Under the pieces are notes generated by a model. The model searched no databases. It was not told where the DNA came from and saw nothing but the letters and a program-made list of their open reading frames with translations. A stretch of DNA of 32,086 nt from Calditrichia bacterium. Its GTDB lineage: Bacteria; Calditrichota; Calditrichia; RBG-13-44-9. Positions within the stretch are counted from its first letter, which is position 1. Every line of letters starts with the position of its first letter. Position numbers and translations under genes: made by a program. Shown piece after piece: positions 1-8,263 of the stretch. The stretch spans positions 1-32,086 of the forward strand of contig JALXCH010000665.1 of assembly GCA_026991005.1 (NCBI GenBank), written 5' to 3'.

Positions 1-53
1 TATCGGGTTTAGTTCGAAAAAGACCAGAGCATTCAAACAGTTGGAGCCAGTCC

Positions 54-776
54 ATGGGCAGCGTAAAAACCGATGCTCCGGGAATGGGCATTATCATTCC
101 CGCCTACAATCCGGAACTGCACACATTGCACCAATTGTTGGCGCGCATAAACCAGCTCTCGCTGTCCAATCTGGAGCAGGTTCTGGTGGTGGACGATGGC
201 TCCCGACCGCCTATTGCGCTGGTGTTTCCGCCCAATCTGCCGGTGCAACTCCTCCGTCAGGAAATAAATCAGGGGAAAGGAGCGGCACTAAAACTGGGCT
301 TCACCCGACTTCTGGGAAATCCCCACATTCAGCTCATTTTGACCCTGGATGCAGATTTGCAACATCCTCCCGAAAAAATCCCCGAGTTTCTTTCCCGCTT
401 TGGACGTTACGGGGAGGACATCATCGTGGGTTACCGTTCTCGTTCCCCCCGGGTGATGCCGCCGCACCGCATCGTGTCCAACAGTCTCACCTCCCTCATC
501 ATCTCCCTGCTTACCGGCCAGTTAGTACGGGACAGCCAGTGCGGATTTCGACTCATTCGGCGGGAGGTGCTGGAAACAATTTCTCTAAAAGAGAACCGCT
601 TTCATCTGGAAAGCGAACTCCTGATACGCGCTGGCTGGCAACGGTTTCGCATTGGGTTTGTTCCCATTCCCACCATCTACAATAATGAAAAAAGTTCTAT
701 TAAAAATGTGCAGGACACTTTAAATTTCATCTTTTTAATAACGCAATTGATCTGGGAGAAACTGCACCAACGATGA
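54..776 (+). CDS. Family 2 glycosyltransferase (dolichyl-phosphate-mannose synthase-like)
   Basis: A 240-residue GT-A fold glycosyltransferase that probably moves a sugar from a nucleotide donor to a polyprenyl-phosphate or another envelope acceptor. Visible motifs are IIPAYN (residues 14-19), VVDDGS (45-50), the metal-binding DAD (99-101, DADLQHPP), QCGFR (162-166) and ESELLIRA (186-193), the usual order of the DPM/DPG-synthase-like subfamily. There is no C-terminal membrane domain, so it is a soluble or peripheral type. The frame is open back to the window edge, but GGAG at 43-46 sits seven bases before the ATG and supports this start. A TAG at 10-12 in another frame may be the end of an upstream gene. 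Its stop overlaps the pcm start (ATGA), so it heads an operon. The fold is secure and the substrate unknown. Confidence 0.9.
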   Translation: MGSVKTDAPGMGIIIPAYNPELHTLHQLLARINQLSLSNLEQVLVVDDGSRPPIALVFPPNLPVQLLRQEINQGKGAALKLGFTRLLGNPHIQLILTLDADLQHPPEKIPEFLSRFGRYGEDIIVGYRSRSPRVMPPHRIVSNSLTSLIISLLTGQLVRDSQCGFRLIRREVLETISLKENRFHLESELLIRAGWQRFRIGFVPIPTIYNNEKSSIKNVQDTLNFIFLITQLIWEKLHQR

Positions 777-1420
777 GAAGGTACTCGGCACAGCGACGGA
801 AGATGGTATCGGAATTTCTAATTAAAGAGGGAATTGCTGACCCGGAAGTCATTCGTGCCATGAGCGAGGTTCCACGACATTTGTTTGTGGAACCGGCACT
901 GGCACATCAAGCTTACACCTCCGGTAGTTTGCCCATCGGTTTCGGGCAAACCATCTCTCATCCCACCACCGTTGCTCGCATGACCGAAGCGCTGGAGCTG
1001 AAAGGAGGCGAAAAGATTCTGGAAATTGGTACCGGTACCGGGTACCAGGCCGCCGTGCTGGCCGAAATGGGCTGCCGAGTGTTTAGCATCGAGCGAATTC
1101 CGGCGCTGGCCGAGCGCGCCCGCACCATCCTGGCTCAATTGGGATATCATCACATCGCTATCCGGGTGGGAGATGGTACATTTGGCTGGCAGCAATATGC
1201 TCCTTACCAGCGCATTCTACTTACCGCCTATGCCAGCGAGGTAGCGCCGGCGTTGCTCCAGCAACTTGACGAAGGTGGCATCCTGGTTATGCCCGAAGGC
1301 AATCGGGAGCATCAAAAATTAATTAAACTGATTCGCCAGGGAGATCAATTGGTAAAAAAAGAATTAGGGGAAGCGCATTTTGTTCCTCTCATCTCACGTA
1401 AACAGGGGAATCGTTTATGA
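773..1420 (+). CDS. pcm: Protein-L-isoaspartate O-methyltransferase
   Basis: A 215-residue cytosolic repair enzyme that uses S-adenosylmethionine to methylate isoaspartyl residues in ageing proteins so that they can revert to normal aspartyl linkages. The family's substrate-binding segment GFGQTISHP is at about residues 56-64. The SAM-binding motif I, ILEIGTGTGYQ, is at 82-92, followed by a Rossmann-like methyltransferase domain, and the length is normal. Start and stop both overlap neighbours by four bases (ATGA at 773 and at 1417), which indicates translational coupling with the glycosyltransferase and the downstream membrane protein. No deviation is seen in the key motifs. Confidence 0.95.
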   Translation: MRRYSAQRRKMVSEFLIKEGIADPEVIRAMSEVPRHLFVEPALAHQAYTSGSLPIGFGQTISHPTTVARMTEALELKGGEKILEIGTGTGYQAAVLAEMGCRVFSIERIPALAERARTILAQLGYHHIAIRVGDGTFGWQQYAPYQRILLTAYASEVAPALLQQLDEGGILVMPEGNREHQKLIKLIRQGDQLVKKELGEAHFVPLISRKQGNRL

Positions 1421-1893
1421 TTGAACTGTTGAAATTAATCGGGATTACTTTTTTACCGTTTCTGGAATTACGTGCCAGCATTCCTTACGGTATCATCACT
1501 GCTCATTTCCCCTGGTATTGGGTGGTGGTCATCTGCGTTGTCTCCAATATTCTGGTAGGAATTATGTATTTTTACCTGGTGGATTGGATTTTCAAACTGG
1601 CTCTGAAGGTTCCTTTTTTTAACCGCTTCTGGGAAAAAGTAGTGGCGCGCACCCAGAAGAAAATTCATGCGGGAGTGGAAAAATACGGGGAGTATTTTCT
1701 GATCATTTTCATTGGGATTCCCCTACCCGGCAGTGGGGTGTATTCCGGTGCGCTGGGTGCCTATCTGCTGGGAATGTCCTTTCGGAAATTTATGATTGCC
1801 AACATTTTCGGAGTTCTTATTGCGGCAACGGCTGTGACCATTGCGGTATTCTCCGGTTCTGAGGCGCTCAAATTATTCATCAAACAGGTTTAA
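1417..1893 (+). CDS. Small multidrug-export family membrane protein (COG2426 type)
   Basis: A 158-residue integral inner-membrane protein with about four hydrophobic segments. The family signatures are visible: ELRASIPYGI near residues 17-26 and a glycine/proline-rich GIPLPGSGVYSGALGAYL stretch around residues 100-118. This is the COG2426 / Sm_multidrug_ex pattern. Despite the family name, the transported substrate is not established for most members. The gene is the last of a three-gene operon and its ATG overlaps the pcm stop. No intrinsic terminator is obvious after it, and repeat-rich non-coding DNA follows at once. Confidence 0.85.
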   Translation: MIELLKLIGITFLPFLELRASIPYGIITAHFPWYWVVVICVVSNILVGIMYFYLVDWIFKLALKVPFFNRFWEKVVARTQKKIHAGVEKYGEYFLIIFIGIPLPGSGVYSGALGAYLLGMSFRKFMIANIFGVLIAATAVTIAVFSGSEALKLFIKQV

Positions 1894-1909
1894 TTTTTCG
1901 GTACAAACC

Positions 1910-2047
1910 ATAGAAAGCATAGGGCATAGGGACATAAAGTAAAGGTTAGGAGGACAGGAGGGGAATAGGGGGAATAGGGGAAATAGGGGAAATAGGGGGA
2001 ATAAGGACATAGGGCATAGGGCATAGAGCATAGAGCATAGGGTATAA
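1910..2047. repeat. G-rich and GCATAGG tandem array with G-quadruplex-type tracts
   Basis: On + the sequence alternates GCATAGG/GCATAGA units (about 1918-1932 and 2007-2042) around a core of five G-runs of 4-5 bases at 1960-1963, 1968-1972, 1977-1980, 1986-1989 and 1995-1999. The runs are separated by AATA or AAATA. The spacing satisfies the usual pattern for an intramolecular four-tract G-quadruplex on the + strand, just after the end of an operon. Confidence 0.75.
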
Positions 2048-2099
2048 TGTATGCATTTCAATCATTTTTACACTCTTTCCTCTTTTCTCTTTCCTCTTT

Positions 2100-2168
2100 T
2101 CTTTTTGAAATTTGGAATTTGTTTTTTGGAACTTGGGATTTGTTGTTTTGAAATTCGGGATTTCATTG
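2100..2168. repeat. AT-rich GGAATTTG/GGGATTTG tandem array (copy 1)
   Basis: A degenerate head-to-tail array of units such as GAAATTTGGAATTTG, TTTTTTGGAACTTGGGATTTG and GAAATTCGGGATTTC. It resembles the array at 2455-2552 in unit and orientation. It has no coding capacity beyond a low-complexity frame. Confidence 0.6.
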
Positions 2169-2277
2169 TTCACTTCTTCCGAGGGGTTATGAGCAAAAGC
2201 GTGTTTAGAGATTATGTTTGTTCGACCTCTTAACTCAGGTAATTGCAAATCCAGTTTAAAATTTTCCTGCACAATGT

Positions 2278-2326
2278 TAGAGATTCTTCGCTCCGCTGGT
2301 GCTTCGCTCAGAATGACGGGTCGTAG
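2278..2326. repeat. Dispersed GATTCTTCG...CAGAATGACGGG element (copy 1)
   Basis: A short element with GATTCTTCGC at its left end and GCTCAGAATGACGGG at its right. The middle CTCCGCTGGTGCTTCG can partly fold. A longer relative with the same two ends is at 20727-20832. Sequences of this general form are, as I recall, common between genes of several environmental bacterial lineages, but their function is not known to me. Confidence 0.6.
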
Positions 2327-2388
2327 CTCACCTCCAGCGATTCTGGCTATACGGTTTACCCTGCTCATCCGCATCCTCATAATTACTA

Positions 2389-2417
2389 ACCACGAATAGC
2401 ACGAATAAGCACGAATG
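2389..2417. repeat. CACGAATA direct repeat (three units)
   Basis: Three closely spaced direct copies of CACGAATA/CACGAATG, separated by G or AG, lie in non-coding DNA between the dispersed element and the second AT-rich array. Confidence 0.6.
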
Positions 2418-2454
2418 AAAAATAATTAGGTCAGGTATGAACCTATCAAATCAT

Positions 2455-2552
2455 TTGTGATTTGGAGTTTGATGCTTGGTATTTGAGATTTGAAATTTGT
2501 TTCTTGGAATTTGCTTTTTGGAATTTGGGATTTGAGTTTTGGGATTTCATCT
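2455..2552. repeat. AT-rich GGAATTTG/GGGATTTG tandem array (copy 2)
   Basis: A second array of the units seen at 2100-2168 (GATTTGGAGTTTG, GAGATTTGAAATTTG, TTGGAATTTGGGATTTG and similar). A related but weaker stretch in the opposite orientation is at about 8285-8330, upstream of the ABC exporter. The unit drifts but keeps a TTTGG/ATTTG rhythm. Confidence 0.6.
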
Positions 2553-2669
2553 TTATTTTTCAGTGAGATTGTTTTGTCCCCTCAATGAACCTTCTCAATA
2601 AAATTTTCTGTTGGGAGGGCTGTAAAAACCTCTTAAATTTATTTCATCACAATAAAGAGGTCCATTCCT

Positions 2670-4385
2670 ATGCGTCTCAAAATCGCATTTCTCGTCATTC
2701 TTCTGGTGGTGTTTACCGGTTCTGCTAAGGAGTTTTTTATAACCGGTAAACAGGAATCCAGAATTCAATACCGCCTGGTGCAGCAAATTGTACCGTTTAA
2801 GGGCATTGAAATAATGGCTGTCAGTTTCGTGGTGCCCGGCGATTTCCGATCGCCAACTTACCAGCAACAGATTACGGATTTGCAATTTCATTTTACCCCG
2901 GAGCCCGCAGAGCAGGAAGAAGAGACTGATGCCCGGGGTAACCAGATAAAAAAATTTTACTGGAAATCCCCCGAGAAAACAATTCAATGCGAAATTAGCT
3001 TAAATGCCCACAATGTGGTGCATCTAAATGCCCTGAAAAGCCAGGCCGGTTTTCCCCTCCGCAATATCCCCGCTGATGCCCGGGTGTATCTGAAATCCAC
3101 CGAGCAGGTTCCGGCAGATAATCCCGAGATTCAAAAGCTCAGCACCCGGCTAACTCAAAAAGCACAAAACGAACTGGAAGCCGTTCGGGCAGTACTGCAC
3201 TATGTGAATGACCATCTGCATTACGTCTTGATGCCCAAGCAATTCGATGCGTTGTATTCCCTGCACACAGGCAAAGGTAACTGCCAGAACTATTCCCACC
3301 TGGCAGCGGCATTACTGCGCGCGGCCGGTATTCCCGCCCGAATTGTAAACGGCATCACCCTGAAAAAATCGTACGATCTGGATATTGGGCAGGCCATCTA
3401 CACCTTCGATATGGCCCAGGGACGCCATTCCTGGATCGAAGTCTTTTTCCCCGATGTGGGCTGGCTTCCCTTCGATCCCCAGCAAACCGAATTTTTCGTA
3501 AGCAATCGGTATCTGCGAATCGAAGTGGGGCTGGATAATCAGGAGACCATTCAGGATGGACTGGTGCGCTGGTCGCAATCCAGCGGCAGCGAGAAGCAAA
3601 GCCCCCAACTGGAAGAAGCCATCGAAGCCAATTTTGTACAAGATGATGTGCAGCTAAAATGCGAAAAAATTGTAGAGGGCCCGTCCAGTTTGTTTCTCTC
3701 TCCCATGCTGGCACCAACGGTTATTGCTGCAACCCCGCCGCCACCGCCTGAACCTCCGAAGCCCAAGCCAGGAGAAATTCCCGAAGACCTGGCACGCCTG
3801 ACCTACAATTATCCCCTCACGCTGGGGAATCTGGATTTCCCCCGGAATTTCGATTTCCTTCGGGCGCGCTTGTACCAGAGTGGGGATTCGGAATCCGAGG
3901 AACTAAAACGCAACTTCATTGTGGAAACCGCCGAGTACGTCACCGGCAAAGAGCAGTTTGCACAAATGTTTGTTCTAGAAGAACCGATGATTTTGCGCAG
4001 CATCAGTCTGGCTCTGCACTCCTTTGGAGGCAGTGGAAAATTGTGGCTTGAGCTGAGTGAAGATCAGGGTGGAAAGCCTGGGGAGACTGCTGCCCGCAGC
4101 CGAAAAATCTCTTTGCGCGAAATTCCCAACCTCCCCGGATACGATTGGATCAATTTCGACTTCACCCGGGAAGGCCTGCTGCTCTCGCCCGGGAAATACT
4201 GGTTTGTACTGAAATTTTCCGGTTCCCCCATCGTGAACTGGTTCTACAGTTACGGTAAACCGGTGGGACCGGTGGATGGAACCCGTTCCTGTCCCGTGGG
4301 CGAAAATGGCTGGGAACGCATCCTGAATTTCGAATTTAATTACAAAGTAACCGGGAAGGGTGCCCGGGAATTCCATCGCCCCTGA
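2670..4385 (+). CDS. Secreted transglutaminase-like superfamily protein
   Basis: A 571-residue exported protein. An N-terminal hydrophobic signal covers about residues 4-18 (IAFLVILLVVFTGSA) with possible cleavage near residue 19. A transglutaminase-like core lies at about 170-275, with the Cys-His-Asp triad visible as Cys205 (KGNCQNYSH), His253 (GRHSWIEV) and Asp269 (LPFDP). This fold usually acts as a cysteine protease, amidase or cross-linking enzyme. A proline-rich linker (TPPPPPEPPKPKPG, about 355-368) leads to a C-terminal beta-rich domain of about 200 residues that may bind a polymer or surface. GAGG upstream of the ATG is spaced a little long. It appears to be transcribed alone. The fold is clear and the substrate unknown. 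Confidence 0.82.
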   Translation: MRLKIAFLVILLVVFTGSAKEFFITGKQESRIQYRLVQQIVPFKGIEIMAVSFVVPGDFRSPTYQQQITDLQFHFTPEPAEQEEETDARGNQIKKFYWKSPEKTIQCEISLNAHNVVHLNALKSQAGFPLRNIPADARVYLKSTEQVPADNPEIQKLSTRLTQKAQNELEAVRAVLHYVNDHLHYVLMPKQFDALYSLHTGKGNCQNYSHLAAALLRAAGIPARIVNGITLKKSYDLDIGQAIYTFDMAQGRHSWIEVFFPDVGWLPFDPQQTEFFVSNRYLRIEVGLDNQETIQDGLVRWSQSSGSEKQSPQLEEAIEANFVQDDVQLKCEKIVEGPSSLFLSPMLAPTVIAATPPPPPEPPKPKPGEIPEDLARLTYNYPLTLGNLDFPRNFDFLRARLYQSGDSESEELKRNFIVETAEYVTGKEQFAQMFVLEEPMILRSISLALHSFGGSGKLWLELSEDQGGKPGETAARSRKISLREIPNLPGYDWINFDFTREGLLLSPGKYWFVLKFSGSPIVNWFYSYGKPVGPVDGTRSCPVGENGWERILNFEFNYKVTGKGAREFHRP

Positions 4386-4634
4386 TAATTTCTTTTTAGT
4401 AACCGGAAGATTAATCTTGTTCACGACTTCTTTCGAGAGAATAATGGAATGATTCACGCAATCCGTGTTAAAAATACTTCCGAATCTGTTTCAGGGTTTG
4501 AGCATCGCGAATTTACCCGGGAGTGGTTAAGGCTTATTGCGGCGATTCTTGCAGAAAATATTCAGTAAATTTTTAGTGAAAACCGATTCGATACCTTTTA
4601 AATTTTGTAGAAGACCAAAACTGGAAATGTCTTT

Positions 4635-5705
4635 ATGACTCGAAATCGTGATGATCTGAGAATCCGTGACACCAAAATTATAATTGCTTTTTTGGGCATA
4701 TTAACAGCTATTGCCGTGGGGTTCGTGCTGTACCAGATTCGCTCCATCATGCTCCCGTTTTCACTGGCTGTGTTTATTGGATACGTGTTTAATCCGCTAA
4801 TCACTTTTTTCGAAGACCGCAAAGTACCCGGTGTACTGGCTATTATCCTTACACTGCTCATTACCTTCCTGGTACTCAACTTCTTCGGAGTCCTGGTTTA
4901 CACCAGCATTAAATCTTTTGCCGCGGAATTCCCTCGTTACGAGGGGCGCCTCTCCCTATTCCTGGACAAAACGCTGGAGATTCTGCATATCCCCAAAGAG
5001 GTATTTTTACAGCAAGTAAAAACACAGGGAACCCTGAAATGGCTGAGTTCCCTCCAGAACTTTTCCCTTCACGAAGTTATTTTAAACACCCTGGGATCTA
5101 TTCTGAACTTCATGTCCAATACGTTTCTGGTACTGCTGTTTTTATTGTTTATTTTAATCGGGCGGAATCAGCTGGTTATTAAAACGCAGTTAGCATTTCC
5201 CCCGGAAACCGCACTGCGCATTTCCACCATTTTGAAAAATATCAACAGTCAGATTCAGAAATACCTGATTGCGAAATCCTTCATCAGTCTGGCCACGGGA
5301 ATTTTATTCTTAATCGTGCTGCTTCTTTTCCATATTCCCTTTGCCATCATCTGGGGAATTCTGGCTTTTCTCCTCAATTTCATTCCCAATATCGGCTCGG
5401 TAATTGCCACCATTCTTCCGCTTACCATTGCGTTGATTCAGGTTACCAGCTGGTCGAAACTATTCTGGCTGGCACTCATTCTGGTTACTATCCAGATGGT
5501 AGTGGGCAATTTTATCGATCCCCGCATTATGGGACGCAGCCTGAATTTGAGTCCCCTGGTGGTGCTCTTTTCACTGATGTTCTGGGGATGGTTGTGGGGA
5601 ATTATTGGGATGTTCCTGGCGGTACCCATTGCCGTTATCATAAAAATTATTTTTGAGAATATTGAACCGCTGCGCTTCATAAGCGTGTTGATGAGCACCG
5701 GCTAA
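4635..5705 (+). CDS. AI-2E family transporter
   Basis: A 356-residue polytopic inner-membrane protein with about seven to eight hydrophobic segments, the usual length for the AI-2E transporter family (PF01594). The C-terminal half has the conserved NFIPNIGSVIATILP segment and the GNFIDPRIMGRSLNLSPLVV segment followed by a final membrane helix ending AVPI. Members have been linked to autoinducer-2 export or to Na+/H+ exchange, so a specific substrate should not be assumed. The frame starts after a 250-base gap with no other gene, and a weak GGAAA lies upstream of the ATG. The next gene begins 126 bases further on. Confidence 0.88.
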   Translation: MTRNRDDLRIRDTKIIIAFLGILTAIAVGFVLYQIRSIMLPFSLAVFIGYVFNPLITFFEDRKVPGVLAIILTLLITFLVLNFFGVLVYTSIKSFAAEFPRYEGRLSLFLDKTLEILHIPKEVFLQQVKTQGTLKWLSSLQNFSLHEVILNTLGSILNFMSNTFLVLLFLLFILIGRNQLVIKTQLAFPPETALRISTILKNINSQIQKYLIAKSFISLATGILFLIVLLLFHIPFAIIWGILAFLLNFIPNIGSVIATILPLTIALIQVTSWSKLFWLALILVTIQMVVGNFIDPRIMGRSLNLSPLVVLFSLMFWGWLWGIIGMFLAVPIAVIIKIIFENIEPLRFISVLMSTG

Positions 5706-5830
5706 AAAGAGAAGTGGCACAGACGACGGAAGAACTACCCGTGCAGGCTGGTTTTTCCAGTATGTCCTCATCCGTCGCCAAAGAAAGACCCACTCCCGGA
5801 CTTCTGCTTAACCCCAACTCCGGAGGTTTT

Positions 5831-7396
5831 ATGAAATTTGCATTCATCGGGATAAGTTTGTTATTCCTGCACTTTGCTCTGGCACAATTTCCCAATGTTC
5901 GGATTTCCCCGGATTACTTTTCCGATCCGGAAGAAGTCTCCATCGCCATAAACCCTTTAAATCCTGCCAATCTGGTCGCCGGAGCCAATATTGCGTATTA
6001 CTTCTTTTCCGACGATAGTGGTCATACCTGGAACGCCGGGATGCTTAATTCAAGCTTAGGAGTCTGGGGAGACCCCTGCGTTCGTTTCGATGCCAGCGGA
6101 AATGCCTATTTTGCGCACCTTTCCTATCCCAGTAACGGCTACTGGCTAGACCGCATTGTGGTACAAAAATCCACCGATGGCGGTGCTACCTGGAGTAATG
6201 GAGCGGGCGTTGGGCTGAATCCGCCCAAACAACAGGACAAGGAATGGCTGGCGGTGGATTTCACCTCCTCTCCCTATCATAATTTCATTTACATGAGCTG
6301 GACGGAATTCGACCATTACGGCAGTGCCAGTCCCCAGGATAGCTCTCGTATTCTGTTTTCTCGCTCTACCGACGGAGGCACCACCTGGTCGGACCCCATC
6401 AGGATTAGCGACCACGGCGGCGACTGTCTCGATTCGGATAACACGGTGGAAGGTGCCATCCCGGCGGTGGGTCCCGAGGGCCAGATTTACGTAAGCTGGA
6501 GCGGGCCTCTGGGCATCATGTTCGACCGCTCGCTGGATGGGGGCGTTTCCTTTGGGCAGGATATTTTTGTGACCGATCAGCCCGGCGGCTGGGATTTTCC
6601 CGTGGCAGGATTGTACCGGGCAAACGGGCTTCCCACCACGCTGTGCGATATCAGCAATTCCCCCTACCGGGGAACGATTTACATCATCTGGTCTGATCAG
6701 CGGAACGGAATTGGCAATACGGATGTGTTCCTCATCAAATCTCTGGATGGCGGGAATACCTGGGAGGGATTTACCCGCGTGAACGGAGATTCTACCCAGC
6801 GTGATCAGTTTTTTCCGGCGGCTACCATCGACCCCCAAACGGGAATTTTGTACATCGTGTATTACGACCGTGCCAATACCACCGGATTTGATACCGAAGT
6901 GACCCTGGCACGTTCCCAGGACGGAGGTCAAAGTTTTACCTACGCCACAATTAGTGAAAATCCCTTTCAACCGAATTCCAGTGTATTCTTTGGGGATTAC
7001 ATTGACATTGCGGCCTACAACGGGCGGATTTATCCCATCTGGATGCGGATGGATCAGGGCAATTTAAGCGTGTGGACCGCCCTGATTAACGATGCACTGC
7101 TGCAAATCTCCTCCCATAATCCTCCGGTGATTTCCGATTTTCGCCTTTTACCCAATTTCCCCAATCCCTTTAATAGCAGTACAAGGATTGAATACGATTT
7201 AGCCCACCGCACATCGATCCGCCTGGAGCTCTTTGACGTTACCGGAAAGAAAATTCGCACTCTGGAAGCAGGGGTGCGAGAGGCGGGTAAACACACCTTT
7301 CTTTTCCAGGCGTCTGGGCTTGCGGCCGGTGTGTATTTTTATTCCTTAACCGCGGGGAAATTTCGGGAAACGCGAAAAATGATTTATTTGCCTTAA
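5831..7396 (+). CDS. Secreted sialidase-fold (Asp-box) protein with type IX sorting domain
   Basis: A 521-residue exported protein. The signal peptide covers residues 1-18 (MKFAFIGISLLFLHFALA). Six Asp-box motifs (S-x-D-x-G-x-x-W/F) at about residues 60-67, 114-121, 179-186, 234-241, 304-311 and 362-369 indicate a six-bladed beta-propeller of the sialidase/BNR superfamily. Residues about 438-521 form a type IX sorting domain (LPNFPNPFNSSTRIEYDL, then GVYFYSL near the end), which predicts outer-membrane export and cell-surface attachment. I chose ATG 5831 because GGAGG at 5822-5826 precedes it and the signal peptide begins there. An in-frame GTG at 5714 would add 39 polar residues. I could not confirm sialidase catalytic arginines or the tyrosine, so it may be a non-enzymatic propeller. 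Confidence 0.85.
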   Translation: MKFAFIGISLLFLHFALAQFPNVRISPDYFSDPEEVSIAINPLNPANLVAGANIAYYFFSDDSGHTWNAGMLNSSLGVWGDPCVRFDASGNAYFAHLSYPSNGYWLDRIVVQKSTDGGATWSNGAGVGLNPPKQQDKEWLAVDFTSSPYHNFIYMSWTEFDHYGSASPQDSSRILFSRSTDGGTTWSDPIRISDHGGDCLDSDNTVEGAIPAVGPEGQIYVSWSGPLGIMFDRSLDGGVSFGQDIFVTDQPGGWDFPVAGLYRANGLPTTLCDISNSPYRGTIYIIWSDQRNGIGNTDVFLIKSLDGGNTWEGFTRVNGDSTQRDQFFPAATIDPQTGILYIVYYDRANTTGFDTEVTLARSQDGGQSFTYATISENPFQPNSSVFFGDYIDIAAYNGRIYPIWMRMDQGNLSVWTALINDALLQISSHNPPVISDFRLLPNFPNPFNSSTRIEYDLAHRTSIRLELFDVTGKKIRTLEAGVREAGKHTFLFQASGLAAGVYFYSLTAGKFRETRKMIYLP

Positions 7397-7460
7397 TTTC
7401 AGGGTAGCACGAAAAACCGGGGATTCAGGAAGAATAATTCCCACTTCCCCACCAACTTCC

Positions 7461-7552
7461 TCACACCGGTGAGCAATAATTGAGGATACGGAGAATTCCC
7501 TCCATGCAGGGTTCAAAGTCTTCCACCAGTATTGCAAAGAATGTGTCTCGTC
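7461..7552 (-). pseudogene. Possible short gene remnant after radC
   Basis: Reading on the minus strand past the radC stop, one frame gives ILVEDFEPCMEGILRI followed by LNYCSPV and a stop. An overlapping second frame continues as EEVGGEVGIILPES. The text looks protein-like and the switch of frame suggests a decayed fragment. I do not recognise the family with confidence, and it could be chance. Confidence 0.2.
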
Positions 7553-8263
7553 TTAATCCTTTATCAATCCCTCTTCCCGAAAGCTGAAGAAGCGTTCGCG
7601 ACCGATGATCACATGATCCAGCACGGGGATATCCAGCAATTTACCCGCTTCCACCAATCGTCGGGTAATTTGCTCATCCTCGCGGGAAGGGGTAGGCACA
7701 CCGGAAGGGTGATTGTGCACCAGGACAATGGAAGCAGCCAGATCGGTAATGGCGGGATGAAACACCTCCCGGGGATGCACCAGAGAAGCGTTCAGGGTGC
7801 CTTCGCTGATTTTGTATTCTTTCATCAGCAGATTGGCACTGTTTAACAGCAATACCAGAAACACCTCTTTTTTGTAGGAACCCAGCTGAGGTCCGTATTT
7901 TCGGAAGACCACTTCCGGGGAGTTCACTTTCACCTTCTGCTGGCGGGGTAAGCTGGCAATCCGCCGAGCGATTTCGAAGGCTGCCGCCAGGGTAACTGCT
8001 TTGGCGGGACCAATCCCTTTTAAGCGGAAAAAGCGTTTGTAATCCGTATCGGCCAGGGCATGCAAATTTCCGAATTCCTTCAGCACTGTTTTGGCCAGAT
8101 CCACCGCGGTAAACTGCTGACTACCGGTGCGGAACAGAATGGCCAGCAACTCCGAATCGCTTAATTCAGACGGTCCCAGCGCCATCAATTTCTCCCGGGG
8201 ACGCTCATCCTCGGGCCAATCTTTAATTTTGGTTCGATAAAAAATGGGTTCTTCAACTTTCAT
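7553..8263 (-). CDS. radC: RadC family JAB/MPN-domain protein
   Basis: A 236-residue protein of the RadC (YicR) family. An N-terminal helix-hairpin-helix region includes FRLKGIGPAKAVTL (about residues 79-92). It is followed by a JAMM/MPN metal-binding domain with HNHPSG (His183, His185) and Asp196 in PTPSREDEQIT. RadC was once linked to DNA repair, but its biochemical role is still uncertain. The start at 8263 is preferred over an in-frame ATG at 8293 because AGGGAGGT lies just upstream and the protein then begins MKVEEPIF. It stands alone, convergent with the sialidase-like gene, and no strong terminator is visible between them. Confidence 0.92.
   Translation of the reverse strand: MKVEEPIFYRTKIKDWPEDERPREKLMALGPSELSDSELLAILFRTGSQQFTAVDLAKTVLKEFGNLHALADTDYKRFFRLKGIGPAKAVTLAAAFEIARRIASLPRQQKVKVNSPEVVFRKYGPQLGSYKKEVFLVLLLNSANLLMKEYKISEGTLNASLVHPREVFHPAITDLAASIVLVHNHPSGVPTPSREDEQITRRLVEAGKLLDIPVLDHVIIGRERFFSFREEGLIKD

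Larger units (their letters stand above)
1894..2669. other. Repeat-rich non-coding region
   Basis: No credible gene is seen in this 776-base stretch. Short frames here read only low-complexity peptides such as repeated FPLFPLFP. It contains, in order, a GCATAGG-type tandem array flanking a run of five G-tracts, an AT-rich array of GGAATTTG-like units, a GATTCTTCG...CAGAATGACGGG element, a CACGAATA triplet repeat and a second GGAATTTG-like array. The transglutaminase-like gene starts directly after it, so its promoter must lie near 2560-2650. Confidence 0.8.

Noticed and set aside
1..53. Upstream partial gene at the left edge
   Set aside because: Only a TAG at 10-12 after three codons is visible, which is too little to call.
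1873..2061. Minus-strand frame encoding repeated FPLFPLFP
   Set aside because: It is only a translation of the G-rich and GCATAGG array, with no domain or ribosome site.
5714..5830. GTG start giving the sialidase-like protein 39 extra N-terminal residues
   Set aside because: The extension is polar and would mask the signal peptide. ATG 5831 has GGAGG and starts the signal peptide.
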